The notes under the pieces: generated by a model
Databases searched by the model: none
Seen by the model: the letters and a program-made list of their open reading frames with translations, nothing else
Told to the model about the DNA's origin: nothing
Shown: piece by piece, positions 1-7,543 of the stretch
Position numbering within the stretch: the first letter of the stretch is position 1
Layout: every line of letters starts with the position of its first letter
Program-made: the position numbers and the translations under genes
NCBI RefSeq assembly: GCF_014207425.1
Contig: NZ_JACHFF010000001.1
Coordinates: forward strand, 310,001 to 374,000
Source of the DNA: Jeotgalicoccus coquinae
GTDB taxonomy: Bacteria; Bacillota; Bacilli; Staphylococcales; Salinicoccaceae
Direction of reading: 5' to 3'
DNA: 64,000 nucleotides

Positions 1-10
1 AGATTGTCCA

Positions 11-901
11 ATGAAATTTTTAACTTTTGAGTATCAAGATAAGAAACACTATGGTGTCAAAGTAAAACGTGAAGACAGTGCCTGGATTATTCCGCTTTTA
101 TTCCAGGATTTCAGTGATGTTAAGGATTATCCGAGAACATTACTTGAAGGTATTACTGAATACCACACATTGGATTTTCAGGAGCTGGTCAGAAAACTTG
201 TTGAAAGTGCTGAAGCATCTGACGATGCTGATAAGTACAAAGCACCATTTGAAGAAATTAATATATTAGCACCGGTTAAACCGCCAAATAATACTATCGG
301 TTTCGGCCGTAACTTTAAAGCTCATACTGAAGAGATGAACAGCGAAGTTGAAATGTATGTATTCACTAAGGCGAACTCGAGTCTTGTCGGTGATGAAGAT
401 ACAATTTCTGATTTCAGCGAACTGACTGAGCAGCTGGACTATGAAGGGGAACTCGGTATTGTTATCGGGAAAGAAGCAAAAAACATAGACAGCTCAATGG
501 CATTTGACTACATTTACGGTTACACAATCGTGAACGATATATCAGCGAGAGAATTGCAGAAATCACACAAACAGGCATTCTTATCAAAGAGTCTTGCAAC
601 ACCTATGGGACCTTACATCGTTACTAAAGATGAGATTCCAAACCCTCAGAATACAACAATTGTGACTAAAGTTAACGATGAAATCCGCCAGGACGGAAGC
701 ACATCATTAATGGTCAGAAAAATTGATGAAATGGTGGCAGAACTGTCTAAGTACATTACTTTAGAGCCGGGTGACGTTATCGCAACAGGTACACCTGCAG
801 GTGTGGGTGCCGGAATGGATCCGACAGGATTCCTGAAATCGGGCGACACAGTCCGTATTTCAATTGACGGAATTGGAACATTAACGACACACATTGAGTA
901 A
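11..901 (+). CDS. fumarylacetoacetate hydrolase (FAH) family protein
   Basis: This 296-residue protein belongs to the FAH family of cytosolic metal-dependent hydrolases and decarboxylases acting on beta-diketone or oxaloacetate-type acids. The family core starts near residue 95 ([17 protein letters not shown]) and shows the metal-binding E-x-E in [13 protein letters not shown] (about residues 144-155), the NDISARELQ segment and the C-terminal [16 protein letters not shown] loop. Residues 1-90 match the small N-terminal domain of two-domain members. Its start lies 11 bases from the window edge, so the ribosome site and promoter cannot be judged. The true substrate is not visible; acylpyruvate hydrolysis or oxaloacetate decarboxylation is typical for this subgroup. 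Confidence 0.85.
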   Translation: MKFLTFEYQDKKHYGVKVKREDSAWIIPLLFQDFSDVKDYPRTLLEGITEYHTLDFQELVRKLVESAEASDDADKYKAPFEEINILAPVKPPNNTIGFGRNFKAHTEEMNSEVEMYVFTKANSSLVGDEDTISDFSELTEQLDYEGELGIVIGKEAKNIDSSMAFDYIYGYTIVNDISARELQKSHKQAFLSKSLATPMGPYIVTKDEIPNPQNTTIVTKVNDEIRQDGSTSLMVRKIDEMVAELSKYITLEPGDVIATGTPAGVGAGMDPTGFLKSGDTVRISIDGIGTLTTHIE

Positions 902-954
902 AGATAACATGATATAATACTACAGGAATCATTATGTAGAGGGGGAATCATATT

Positions 955-1341
955 ATGTTACATTTACACTTAACGGCTATTATTGTTGCAGTCATTTTGT
1001 TTATCGCTGTATACGGCATGTACAAAAAGAACAACACTGCTGAAAACAAACCGGCATTTATTATGCATATGGTGTTAAGAGTGTTTTATCTGCTTGTACT
1101 GTTCAGCGGAATTATGGTTTACGTCGGCAATATGGAAGGAATCAGCAACGCCGGATCACACATGCAGTATGGTATTAAAGCACTGCTTGGTATTCTTTCA
1201 ATTGGATTTATGGAAATGGCGATTGTAAGACTTAAGAAAAACTCTGCAACAGCAAATGTCCTTATGGTTGTTTGTGTTATTGCAATCATTGCTACAGTTA
1301 TTATGGGTGCTATGCTGCCGCTTGGCATGCTCAGCTTCTAA
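955..1341 (+). CDS. DUF1516 (YisL/UPF0344) family membrane protein
   Basis: A 128-residue integral membrane protein with four hydrophobic segments (about residues 4-22, 40-62, 74-92, 100-125) and short charged loops. The pattern (MLHLHLTA start, HMVLRVFYLLVLFSG, GIKALLGILSIGFMEM) matches the YisL/UPF0344 family of Firmicutes, whose function is unknown. The start follows a strong AGAGGGGG ribosome site. It lies 53 bases after the FAH gene in the same direction and is closed by an intrinsic terminator, so both may share a transcript. Confidence 0.8.
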   Translation: MLHLHLTAIIVAVILFIAVYGMYKKNNTAENKPAFIMHMVLRVFYLLVLFSGIMVYVGNMEGISNAGSHMQYGIKALLGILSIGFMEMAIVRLKKNSATANVLMVVCVIAIIATVIMGAMLPLGMLSF

Positions 1342-1359
1342 ACTGTATACTGAGTGGAA

Positions 1360-1396
1360 AACCGGTCTGTTACATTTTAACAGACCGGTTTTTTAT
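1360..1396 (+). terminator. intrinsic terminator after the DUF1516 gene
   Basis: A hairpin with arms AACCGGTCTGTTA and TAACAGACCGGTT around a five-base loop is followed by a T run. It starts about 20 bases after the stop codon. Confidence 0.92.
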
Positions 1397-1425
1397 ATTT
1401 CGTGTTAAAATAAAATTTATGAACA

Positions 1426-1477
1426 ATTAGTGAAACGAAGAACTAATGAAGCGAAGTTTAGTATACTATTATTATAC
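1426..1477 (+). promoter_or_regulatory. repeat-rich upstream region of the GH13-like gene
   Basis: Two direct copies of TGAARCGAAG lie 16 bases apart (1431-1440 and 1447-1456), flanked by the inverted pair ATTAGT (1426-1431) and ACTAAT (1442-1447). A GTATA-N7-TATAC palindrome (1461-1477) follows, close to where a -10 element would sit. This is operator-like architecture, but I do not recognise the regulator. Confidence 0.35.
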
Positions 1478-1500
1478 GAAATAAAAGGTAGGATAAAATT

Positions 1501-2937
1501 ATGAAGAGAATGTTAGCATTTGTCAGCATGATTCTTGCAGTGCTGTTTATGAGCAGCAGTCCTGTATCAGCTGAAGAAAATACATATGACAGAATTTATA
1601 TGATTACTGTCGACCGATTTTTAAATAATAATACTTCCAATGACATCGGTGTGACAAAGGACGGGGATCCATTCCATTCGTTCGGCGGGGACTTTGATGG
1701 TATTACACCATATTTTGAATACATTAAGGATATGGGCTTTAACACTGTTATGCTGTCACCGGTAACAGAACGTGCTGAAGATGACTATCTCGGCTATGAC
1801 GTAACAGATTACGACGCAATCTCAAAAGCCTACGGAAGCCCGGAAGATTTCCAGAACCTGATAGACGAGGCACATGAACTTGAGCTGAAAGTTATCGTGG
1901 ATATGCCTGCAGTGGCTACAGACGATTACACAGCACTTGATACACCGGTATTTAACGACGTTCAGTCAGATTACTACGAAGACATCGACAGAGAGATTAT
2001 CGACCTGAACGATAGAGACAACCAGGACACATACCGTGCAATGGTTCAGAACTTTATCGATACTTATAATGTTGACGGTATCAGCATGTTCGTAAACCAG
2101 GACGGACTGAATGCTGAAGAGTTTTTACCTGAAGATATTGAAACTTACGGGATTTTATCGACTGAAGAACTGAACGCTGAAGGATTCGATACAACGGCAA
2201 CAGAAGAATTCAGAGCAGAACTCGTACAGAAGTACGGCGGCATTGATCAGCAGATTCCTGAATTCCCTGAAGATGAGCAGCTGATTATGGCGGACCACTG
2301 GTTCTCAGAGAGATTCACACACCACGCTGCAGAGCAGAATATGTTCCCGGGTACCAGAATACAGCAGCTTGCGAACTACTTATACGCATACCGCGGACCA
2401 AGTGCAATGACTTACGGAACAGAAGTTGCGTTTAACGGACTGGATTATCCGGAAATACATCCGCAGATGGACTTCAGAAGTGATAAAGAAGTAATCGAGT
2501 ATCTTGAGAATATTTCTATTATCTACCGCAATCATGCAATCATGCAGGCGCCCGAATCAGAAATTGAAACGATATTAAACGAAGACGGGCAGTATTTAGT
2601 TAAATACTATACGGACGATGTTGATTATCTGCTTAATATTAACAATACGACGGAAACAGAATCTGTCACACTTGATCAGACAGCTGAAGAAGAAGGTAAA
2701 GTATTAAGCGGAATGCTTATCGGGGATATGATCAGACCGCATGACAGAGAATATATTGCAGTCCTCGACAGAGAAGAAACAGAGCTGTATTCAATTATTG
2801 AAGAAGCCGGCTTTAACAATGGTTATCTATACGCAGCGGCATTAATCTTTGGTTTGTTTGCGATATTTATCTGGGTGGCAGCGAGCCGCAGCAGAAAATT
2901 TAAGAAGCAGAGAGAACAAGAGAGAAATAGTAAATAA
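1501..2937 (+). CDS. membrane-anchored alpha-amylase-like (GH13) protein, probably catalytically inactive
   Basis: A 478-residue protein with an N-terminal signal peptide (hydrophobic core about residues 4-20, likely cleavage after SSPVSA), a GH13-type barrel domain (residues 28 to about 350), a beta-rich region, and a C-terminal transmembrane helix (about 444-462) with a basic cytoplasmic tail. GH13 landmarks are recognisable: IYMITVDRF, the GGDFDGITP segment and GYDVTDYDAISKAYGSPEDF. The catalytic motifs are degenerate. Conserved region I reads VIVDMPAV without the NH pair, and region II reads VDGISMFVN where functional enzymes have an arginine and the nucleophile aspartate (GFRxD). It probably sits outside the membrane as a binding or structural protein. 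The family and anchoring are well supported; inactivity is inferred from the missing residues. Confidence 0.75.
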   Translation: MKRMLAFVSMILAVLFMSSSPVSAEENTYDRIYMITVDRFLNNNTSNDIGVTKDGDPFHSFGGDFDGITPYFEYIKDMGFNTVMLSPVTERAEDDYLGYDVTDYDAISKAYGSPEDFQNLIDEAHELELKVIVDMPAVATDDYTALDTPVFNDVQSDYYEDIDREIIDLNDRDNQDTYRAMVQNFIDTYNVDGISMFVNQDGLNAEEFLPEDIETYGILSTEELNAEGFDTTATEEFRAELVQKYGGIDQQIPEFPEDEQLIMADHWFSERFTHHAAEQNMFPGTRIQQLANYLYAYRGPSAMTYGTEVAFNGLDYPEIHPQMDFRSDKEVIEYLENISIIYRNHAIMQAPESEIETILNEDGQYLVKYYTDDVDYLLNINNTTETESVTLDQTAEEEGKVLSGMLIGDMIRPHDREYIAVLDREETELYSIIEEAGFNNGYLYAAALIFGLFAIFIWVAASRSRKFKKQREQERNSK

Positions 2938-2950
2938 GATTTAACAATGG

Positions 2951-2983
2951 ACCGTGCTCCCTTAAAGGGTGTGCGGTTTTTTT
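2951..2983 (+). terminator. intrinsic terminator after the GH13-like gene
   Basis: The hairpin ACCGTGCTCCCTT / AAGGGTGTGCGGT includes G-U pairs and is followed by a run of seven Ts. Confidence 0.75.
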
Positions 2984-3019
2984 GTTGAAGAACGACTCGT
3001 GAACCGTCCGGAATACACC

Positions 3020-3052
3020 AAAAAAGCCGGATTCATCAAAAATGAATCCGGC
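3020..3052 (-). terminator. intrinsic terminator of the HAD-degV-cdr operon
   Basis: The perfect 11-bp stem GCCGGATTCAT / ATGAATCCGGC, read on the minus strand, is followed by a U run (A run at 3020-3025). It sits just beyond the cdr stop codon. Confidence 0.9.
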
Positions 3053-3059
3053 TCCCGAT

Positions 3060-4397
3060 TTATAAATTTTCTGCTTTTTCTCTCGCTTTATATCCAACCA
3101 TATTGATGATGTCTTTCGGACTGGAGAAGGGCGGTGAGTAGCCGATTTCAATGTTTATCAAATCGTATACAGTGCCGCCGAGCCGTGTGTGTGCTGATAA
3201 AATATCGATGCGTTTATCAACACCTTCTGTGCCGACGACAGCTGCTCTTAATATAATGCCGGTTTCTGTTGAGACGTATACCCGCACGTGTATCGGTGCG
3301 GCACCTTTCATATAGCCGGATTTATTTTTCTGTTTCTGATCGATAACGAAATGAGGGACATCTGCGACTTCTTTTTCAGATAAACCGAATGTCGCAATAT
3401 GATAGTCAAAAAACTTAACGATATTCGTACCGAGAAATCCTTCGTGTGTAACGGAACTGTCGCCGGAAATCTGATTAGCAATAATATGTGCGAGCCTGTG
3501 AGCGGGCCATGCGAGTGCTGCCTGCATCGTTATCTCCGGGATATGCTGATAGTGCGTCACTGCCGCATCGCCAAGTGCATATATATTTTTAACATTCGTC
3601 TGGCCGTTCTTATTTATAGGAATCAGGCCATTTTTTAACGATACACCGGAATTATTTAAAAATCCGGTATTCGGTGAAATTCCGACACCGGTAATAATCA
3701 GTTCGGCATCAATCTTTTCACCGTTTGATAATACAGCCTGACTGCCGTCAACATAATCAATTTCCGTGTTCAGTTTCAGTGTGATACCGTGTTCGGTCAT
3801 GGCTTCATAAAGTACACCGTTCATATCCGCTTCGATGTTTTTATAAATACGTTCATCGTGCTGAAGTATCGTAACATGAATGCCTTTTGCAGTTAAGTTT
3901 TCCGTTACTTCAAGTCCGATGTAGCCGGAACCGATCAGTACCGCTTCTTTAACATTGTTGTCTTCAATGTATGACATTATATAGTCAAGATCTGCGAGTC
4001 TATGAAGTGAAAATACCTGTTCACCATCTTTCACAGACGGCAGTTTTTTCGGTGAACCCCCGGGCGATAAAACCAGATAGTCATATGAATCGGTAATTTC
4101 TCTGTTGTTTGCCTTATCGAGTACAGTGACAGTATTTTCGTCTGTATTAACTGAAGTCACTTCATGTCCGGTTTTGACAAAGATATTTTTGTCTCTGAAT
4201 TTCCCGGGCGTCATGTTCACCAGGCTGTCGCGTTCTTCAACTTCACCGCCGATGTAATACGGCATTCCGCAGGAACCGTAGCTGATATCTTCATAGCGCT
4301 CGTAAATAACAATTTCGATATCCGGGTTTAAACGTCGCAGCTGGGACGCAGCAGTGGCACCGCCTGCAACGCCTCCAACTAATATAACTTTTTTCAT
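3060..4397 (-). CDS. cdr: CoA-disulfide reductase
   Basis: A 445-residue FAD-dependent pyridine nucleotide-disulfide oxidoreductase that reduces CoA disulfide with NAD(P)H, maintaining the CoA thiol pool that staphylococci use in place of glutathione. Visible features: the N-terminal FAD-binding GGVAGGATAASQLRR, the single redox cysteine in YGSCGMPYYIGG (about residue 43), a second nucleotide-binding fold at VLIGSGYIGLEV, and the FAD motif NIYALGDAA. The length matches the staphylococcal enzyme. The start lies two bases after the degV stop and has only a weak ribosome site, suggesting translational coupling. It is the last gene of a three-gene minus-strand operon. Confidence 0.92.
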   Translation of the reverse strand: MKKVILVGGVAGGATAASQLRRLNPDIEIVIYERYEDISYGSCGMPYYIGGEVEERDSLVNMTPGKFRDKNIFVKTGHEVTSVNTDENTVTVLDKANNREITDSYDYLVLSPGGSPKKLPSVKDGEQVFSLHRLADLDYIMSYIEDNNVKEAVLIGSGYIGLEVTENLTAKGIHVTILQHDERIYKNIEADMNGVLYEAMTEHGITLKLNTEIDYVDGSQAVLSNGEKIDAELIITGVGISPNTGFLNNSGVSLKNGLIPINKNGQTNVKNIYALGDAAVTHYQHIPEITMQAALAWPAHRLAHIIANQISGDSSVTHEGFLGTNIVKFFDYHIATFGLSEKEVADVPHFVIDQKQKNKSGYMKGAAPIHVRVYVSTETGIILRAAVVGTEGVDKRIDILSAHTRLGGTVYDLINIEIGYSPPFSSPKDIINMVGYKAREKAENL

Positions 4398-4399
4398 TA

Positions 4400-5242
4400 T
4401 TATTCGCCGTCTTTAAAATAGAACAGTGCGATAGTACCATCGCCTGTATGCGAACTGATTGTCGGTCCGATGCCGGTAATATTAATTGTCTCAAGATCAG
4501 TGTTTTTAAGAAGCTGGTCTTTAAGATCAGCAGCCAGTTTCTCAGCATCTGCATGAACGATATGTCCTGTACCTGATGCACCTTCAGCTATAGCCAGTTC
4601 ATTCATACGCTTAAATACTTTTTTCAGGCCGCGGTGTTTTTCGAGCGGGACTAATTTTCCGTCTTCAACATGCAGCAGCGGTTTAATATTTAAAAGTCCG
4701 CCGAGAAACGCAGAGCCTTTCGATAAACGCCCGCCTTCGGCTAAATAATTTAAATCGTTCACTGTAAACAGATGTCTGATTTTTGATATATCCTGTTCCA
4801 CTTTTGAAATAACAGTCTCCTTGCTGTCACCCTGTGCTATGTATCCAGCAGCACGTTCAACGATCAGACCGAGACCGTAGCTGACGGCAGAGGTGTCAAT
4901 CAATGTAATATCCGCATCCGGATATTCTTCCAGCAGGGTATCGCGTGCTATTACTGCACTCTGATACGTTCCTGATAATGCACTTGATAACCCCAGATAA
5001 ATAATACTTTCATTTTGTTCGGCATACTTTTTAAAAATACCTGCAAAGCTCTCAGGGTTTGGCTGGCTTGTCATAGGACGTCTGCCATCTTTAATAGACT
5101 GAATAACTTCTTCGCTCGTAATTTCAAATTGGTCAATGTAGCTTTTATCGTCAATCTGAATAGTTAAAGGCTGCATATCAGCATTCAGTTCACGCGCTCT
5201 CTCCTGTGAAATATCAGCACAGCTGTCGATTATAAGTTTCAT
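4400..5242 (-). CDS. DegV family fatty acid-binding protein
   Basis: A 280-residue DegV protein. This family binds a single long-chain fatty acid, and in staphylococci related FakB proteins present fatty acids to the kinase FakA. Typical features: the N-terminal IIDSCADIS, the TSQPNPESF segment, LGLSSALSGTYQSA around the carboxylate-binding serine, and the RLSKGSAFLGGLLNIKPLL lid region. The start follows an AGGAGG ribosome site. The gene is 13 bases downstream of a HAD phosphatase and 2 bases upstream of cdr. A direct FakB role cannot be proved from sequence, as several DegV paralogues occur per genome. Confidence 0.88.
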   Translation of the reverse strand: MKLIIDSCADISQERARELNADMQPLTIQIDDKSYIDQFEITSEEVIQSIKDGRRPMTSQPNPESFAGIFKKYAEQNESIIYLGLSSALSGTYQSAVIARDTLLEEYPDADITLIDTSAVSYGLGLIVERAAGYIAQGDSKETVISKVEQDISKIRHLFTVNDLNYLAEGGRLSKGSAFLGGLLNIKPLLHVEDGKLVPLEKHRGLKKVFKRMNELAIAEGASGTGHIVHADAEKLAADLKDQLLKNTDLETINITGIGPTISSHTGDGTIALFYFKDGE

Positions 5243-5255
5243 TATAATGTCCTCC

Positions 5256-6077
5256 TTATGGTTTCAGACGAAGGTCAAAAAAGTCATTTAAGAAATGACC
5301 AATGCCGTCATTATTATTATTTGTTTCTGTCACGTAATTTGAAATACTTTTAATATCGTCAATCCCATTTTTCATTGCTACCCCGTGTTCAACGTACTGA
5401 AGCATTTCAGTATCATTATCTTCATCACCAAATGCGATAGTGCGGCTTTGCGGTATATTTAAATACTCTCTCGCATAGTCAACACCGACTGCTTTGTTGA
5501 TGCCTTTTTTAATGATTTCAAGAACCGGATACGGTGCTCCCCAGCGGCGCTGTTCGATAACTTCGGCAAACAAATCGTCCAGTGTCTGACGGATATGCGG
5601 CATTTCAGATTCTTCAGCCTGTACGAGAATACTCGTCACATCTTCAGTCACGGTGTCATATAAATTACCGACGCTTATTTTAGGGTCGCCCATTTTAAAT
5701 GCATCGAAGAGTATGCTGTCATGATAGTGTATATATATATTATCTTTAATCTCGGCAACAATATTTTTAATATTAAGTTCAGGTACTTTTTTAGCAATTT
5801 CCTTAGTCACTTCAAGATCCAGTGTTTCGTGTTTCATCTTAAAATTGAAATCTGTCGGATGATGGACAAATGCACCGTTAAAGTTTACGACAGGTGTCGT
5901 CATTTTTAATTCTTTATAGTATGGAACACTTGCCCGGTAGGGACGCCCGGTAGAGATCATCAGTTCGTGCCCTTGTTGTTTAAGTGTTGTGAGCACTTTT
6001 TTAGTATACGGAGTAATAGTCTTTTCATCCGTCAGCAGAGTGCCGTCTAAATCTAAACAAATTAAATGCTTGTCCAT
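5256..6077 (-). CDS. Cof-type HAD-IIB family phosphatase
   Basis: A 273-residue cytosolic HAD hydrolase of the Cof/YxeH type, which removes phosphate from small phosphorylated metabolites such as sugar phosphates or FMN. Motif I is LDLDGTLLT (nucleophile aspartate near residue 9), motif II is ISTGRP, the motif III lysine lies in KKGINKAVGV, and motif IV is AFGDEDNDTEML. The C2 cap lies between motifs II and III. The start follows GGGAGATT on the minus strand. It is the first gene of the operon with degV and cdr, and is divergent from the SufT-like gene. Substrate unknown. Confidence 0.87.
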   Translation of the reverse strand: MDKHLICLDLDGTLLTDEKTITPYTKKVLTTLKQQGHELMISTGRPYRASVPYYKELKMTTPVVNFNGAFVHHPTDFNFKMKHETLDLEVTKEIAKKVPELNIKNIVAEIKDNIYIHYHDSILFDAFKMGDPKISVGNLYDTVTEDVTSILVQAEESEMPHIRQTLDDLFAEVIEQRRWGAPYPVLEIIKKGINKAVGVDYAREYLNIPQSRTIAFGDEDNDTEMLQYVEHGVAMKNGIDDIKSISNYVTETNNNNDGIGHFLNDFFDLRLKP

Positions 6078-6200
6078 ATAAATCTCCCTTTTATCTGTGG
6101 TTAATTAAAATGTTTCTACTTAATAATAGCATTTATATTTATTGAATGTATAATTTTTGGTATAGTTATGATATATACACTACAGTTAGGAGTGATTAGT

Positions 6201-6509
6201 TTGGATAAAGCAATGGAAGAAAGCATGTACGGTGCGTTAGAGAACGTTATTGACCCCGAACTTGGCATAGATATAGTTAACCTTGGTTTAGTTTACGGAG
6301 TGAACCTTGACGACGAAGGTAACGCAGGTGTAGAAATGACATTAACTTCGATGGGTTGTCCTATGGGACCTCAGATTATGGGACAGGTGGAACACTGCCT
6401 GTTAGAACTGCCTGAAGTTAAAGATGTACAAATCGCAATTGTCTGGAACCCGCCATGGGATAAAGACAAGATGACACGTTATGCGAAAATCGCACTCGGC
6501 GTCAGTTAG
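6201..6509 (+). CDS. SufT-like DUF59 (MIP18 family) iron-sulfur assembly factor
   Basis: A DUF59 protein of 102 residues. Relatives (SufT/YitW types) help mature Fe-S proteins; in S. aureus SufT acts when Fe-S demand is high. Recognisable signatures are DPELGIDIVNLGLVYGV, the conserved cysteine in LTSMGCPMGPQI, and the C-terminal IVWNPPWDKDKMT. I place the start at TTG 6201 because AGGAGTG (6188-6194) precedes it by six bases. An in-frame ATG at 6168 has no ribosome site and overlaps a -10-like TATGAT. Confidence 0.82.
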   Translation: MDKAMEESMYGALENVIDPELGIDIVNLGLVYGVNLDDEGNAGVEMTLTSMGCPMGPQIMGQVEHCLLELPEVKDVQIAIVWNPPWDKDKMTRYAKIALGVS

Positions 6510-6521
6510 TTTAACGCAGAG

Positions 6522-6557
6522 AAAAGCCGCGAAGAATATTCTTCGCGGCTTTTTTCT
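6522..6557. terminator. bidirectional terminator between the SufT-like gene and uppP
   Basis: A perfect palindrome, AAAAGCCGCGAAGAAT joined to its reverse complement, has T runs on both strands. It serves the converging transcripts and touches the uppP stop codon. Confidence 0.93.
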
Positions 6558-7380
6558 ATGCCCATATAAACTGGTAAAGTATTGAAAATGCACCAAGTGC
6601 AAAACAGTAATAAACAAATATAATTAAATTTCCGCGTTCCATTACATTCTGCAGCCATTTAACTGCAAAATAAGTTGCGATTATTGTCACGATAAATGCA
6701 AGCAGATATGCAAGCCATAATGTGTTCATGTTCGGATCATTGACAATGTCTCCAACTGAAATCATTGCAGTACCGACAGATACCGGAATGTATAACAGAA
6801 ATGCAAAACGCAGTGCATTTTTCTGACTCAGACCAACGGCAATCGCACCTACAATTGAAGCGCCGCTTCGACTGATACCTGGCGTCAATGCCATACACTG
6901 TGAAATGCCGACGATGATTGAATCTTTGATTGTAAGGTCACCGTCACGTTTAGCGCCGCGTTTATTTTTAATGAATAAAAGAGCAAGCCCTGTTACAAGC
7001 AGCATTAAACCAACGAATCCAACTGAAATGTTTTCTCCGATAACATCTTTTAATAACAAACCTGCAACACCGGCTGGAATAGTAGCGATAATAAGACAGA
7101 TTGTATACTTAAAATCGGTTACTGCATCGTTATCTCTGGCACCGTGAAACACAAATCTCCATAAGTTCTGAATGATACTGATTATATCTTTTCTGTAAAC
7201 AAACAAAATTGCAATCAGTGAAGCTGTATTCAAAAATATTTCAAACGACAGTCCCGAAGCTTCAATGCCGAAAAGTTCACGCGCAATGACCAAGTGACCG
7301 CTGGATGAAACTGGAATTGGCTCAGTAACACCTTGAAGTAATCCCAAAAATACATATTTAATAATAGTAATGATATCCAA
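6556..7380 (-). CDS. uppP: undecaprenyl-diphosphatase (BacA/UppP)
   Basis: A 274-residue polytopic membrane enzyme that dephosphorylates undecaprenyl pyrophosphate, recycling the lipid carrier for peptidoglycan and teichoic acid synthesis; extra copies confer bacitracin resistance. Both family signatures are present: LLQGVTEPIPVSSSGHL near the N-terminus and PGISRSGASI in the second half, with about eight hydrophobic segments. The start is a TTG (7380) preceded by AAGGAGGAA. The gene is monocistronic and convergent with the SufT-like gene. Confidence 0.93.
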   Translation of the reverse strand: MDIITIIKYVFLGLLQGVTEPIPVSSSGHLVIARELFGIEASGLSFEIFLNTASLIAILFVYRKDIISIIQNLWRFVFHGARDNDAVTDFKYTICLIIATIPAGVAGLLLKDVIGENISVGFVGLMLLVTGLALLFIKNKRGAKRDGDLTIKDSIIVGISQCMALTPGISRSGASIVGAIAVGLSQKNALRFAFLLYIPVSVGTAMISVGDIVNDPNMNTLWLAYLLAFIVTIIATYFAVKWLQNVMERGNLIIFVYYCFALGAFSILYQFIWA

Positions 7381-7449
7381 CTTTTAAATTCCTCCTTAAA
7401 TGTCCATCAATAAATATATGATAAATTGCGGGATATTGCTATTAATTAC

Positions 7450-7502
7450 TTGATTTTAACATGGGAAAGCGTATAATTAAGTTAAGGTCAAAAAAGGTCA
7501 AA
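7450..7502 (+). promoter_or_regulatory. clpB promoter with CtsR operator
   Basis: A sigma-A-type promoter, TTGATT (7450-7455) with a 16-base spacer and TATAAT (7472-7477), is followed at the expected transcription start by the tandem heptad GGTCAAA-AAA-GGTCAAA (7486-7502). This matches the CtsR heat-shock operator consensus exactly. CtsR should repress clpB until heat or protein stress. No CIRCE (HrcA) element is visible. Confidence 0.92.
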
Positions 7503-7543
7503 CATATTTTGGCTTTAATTTTACTTAACTGAGGTGAAGTAAA

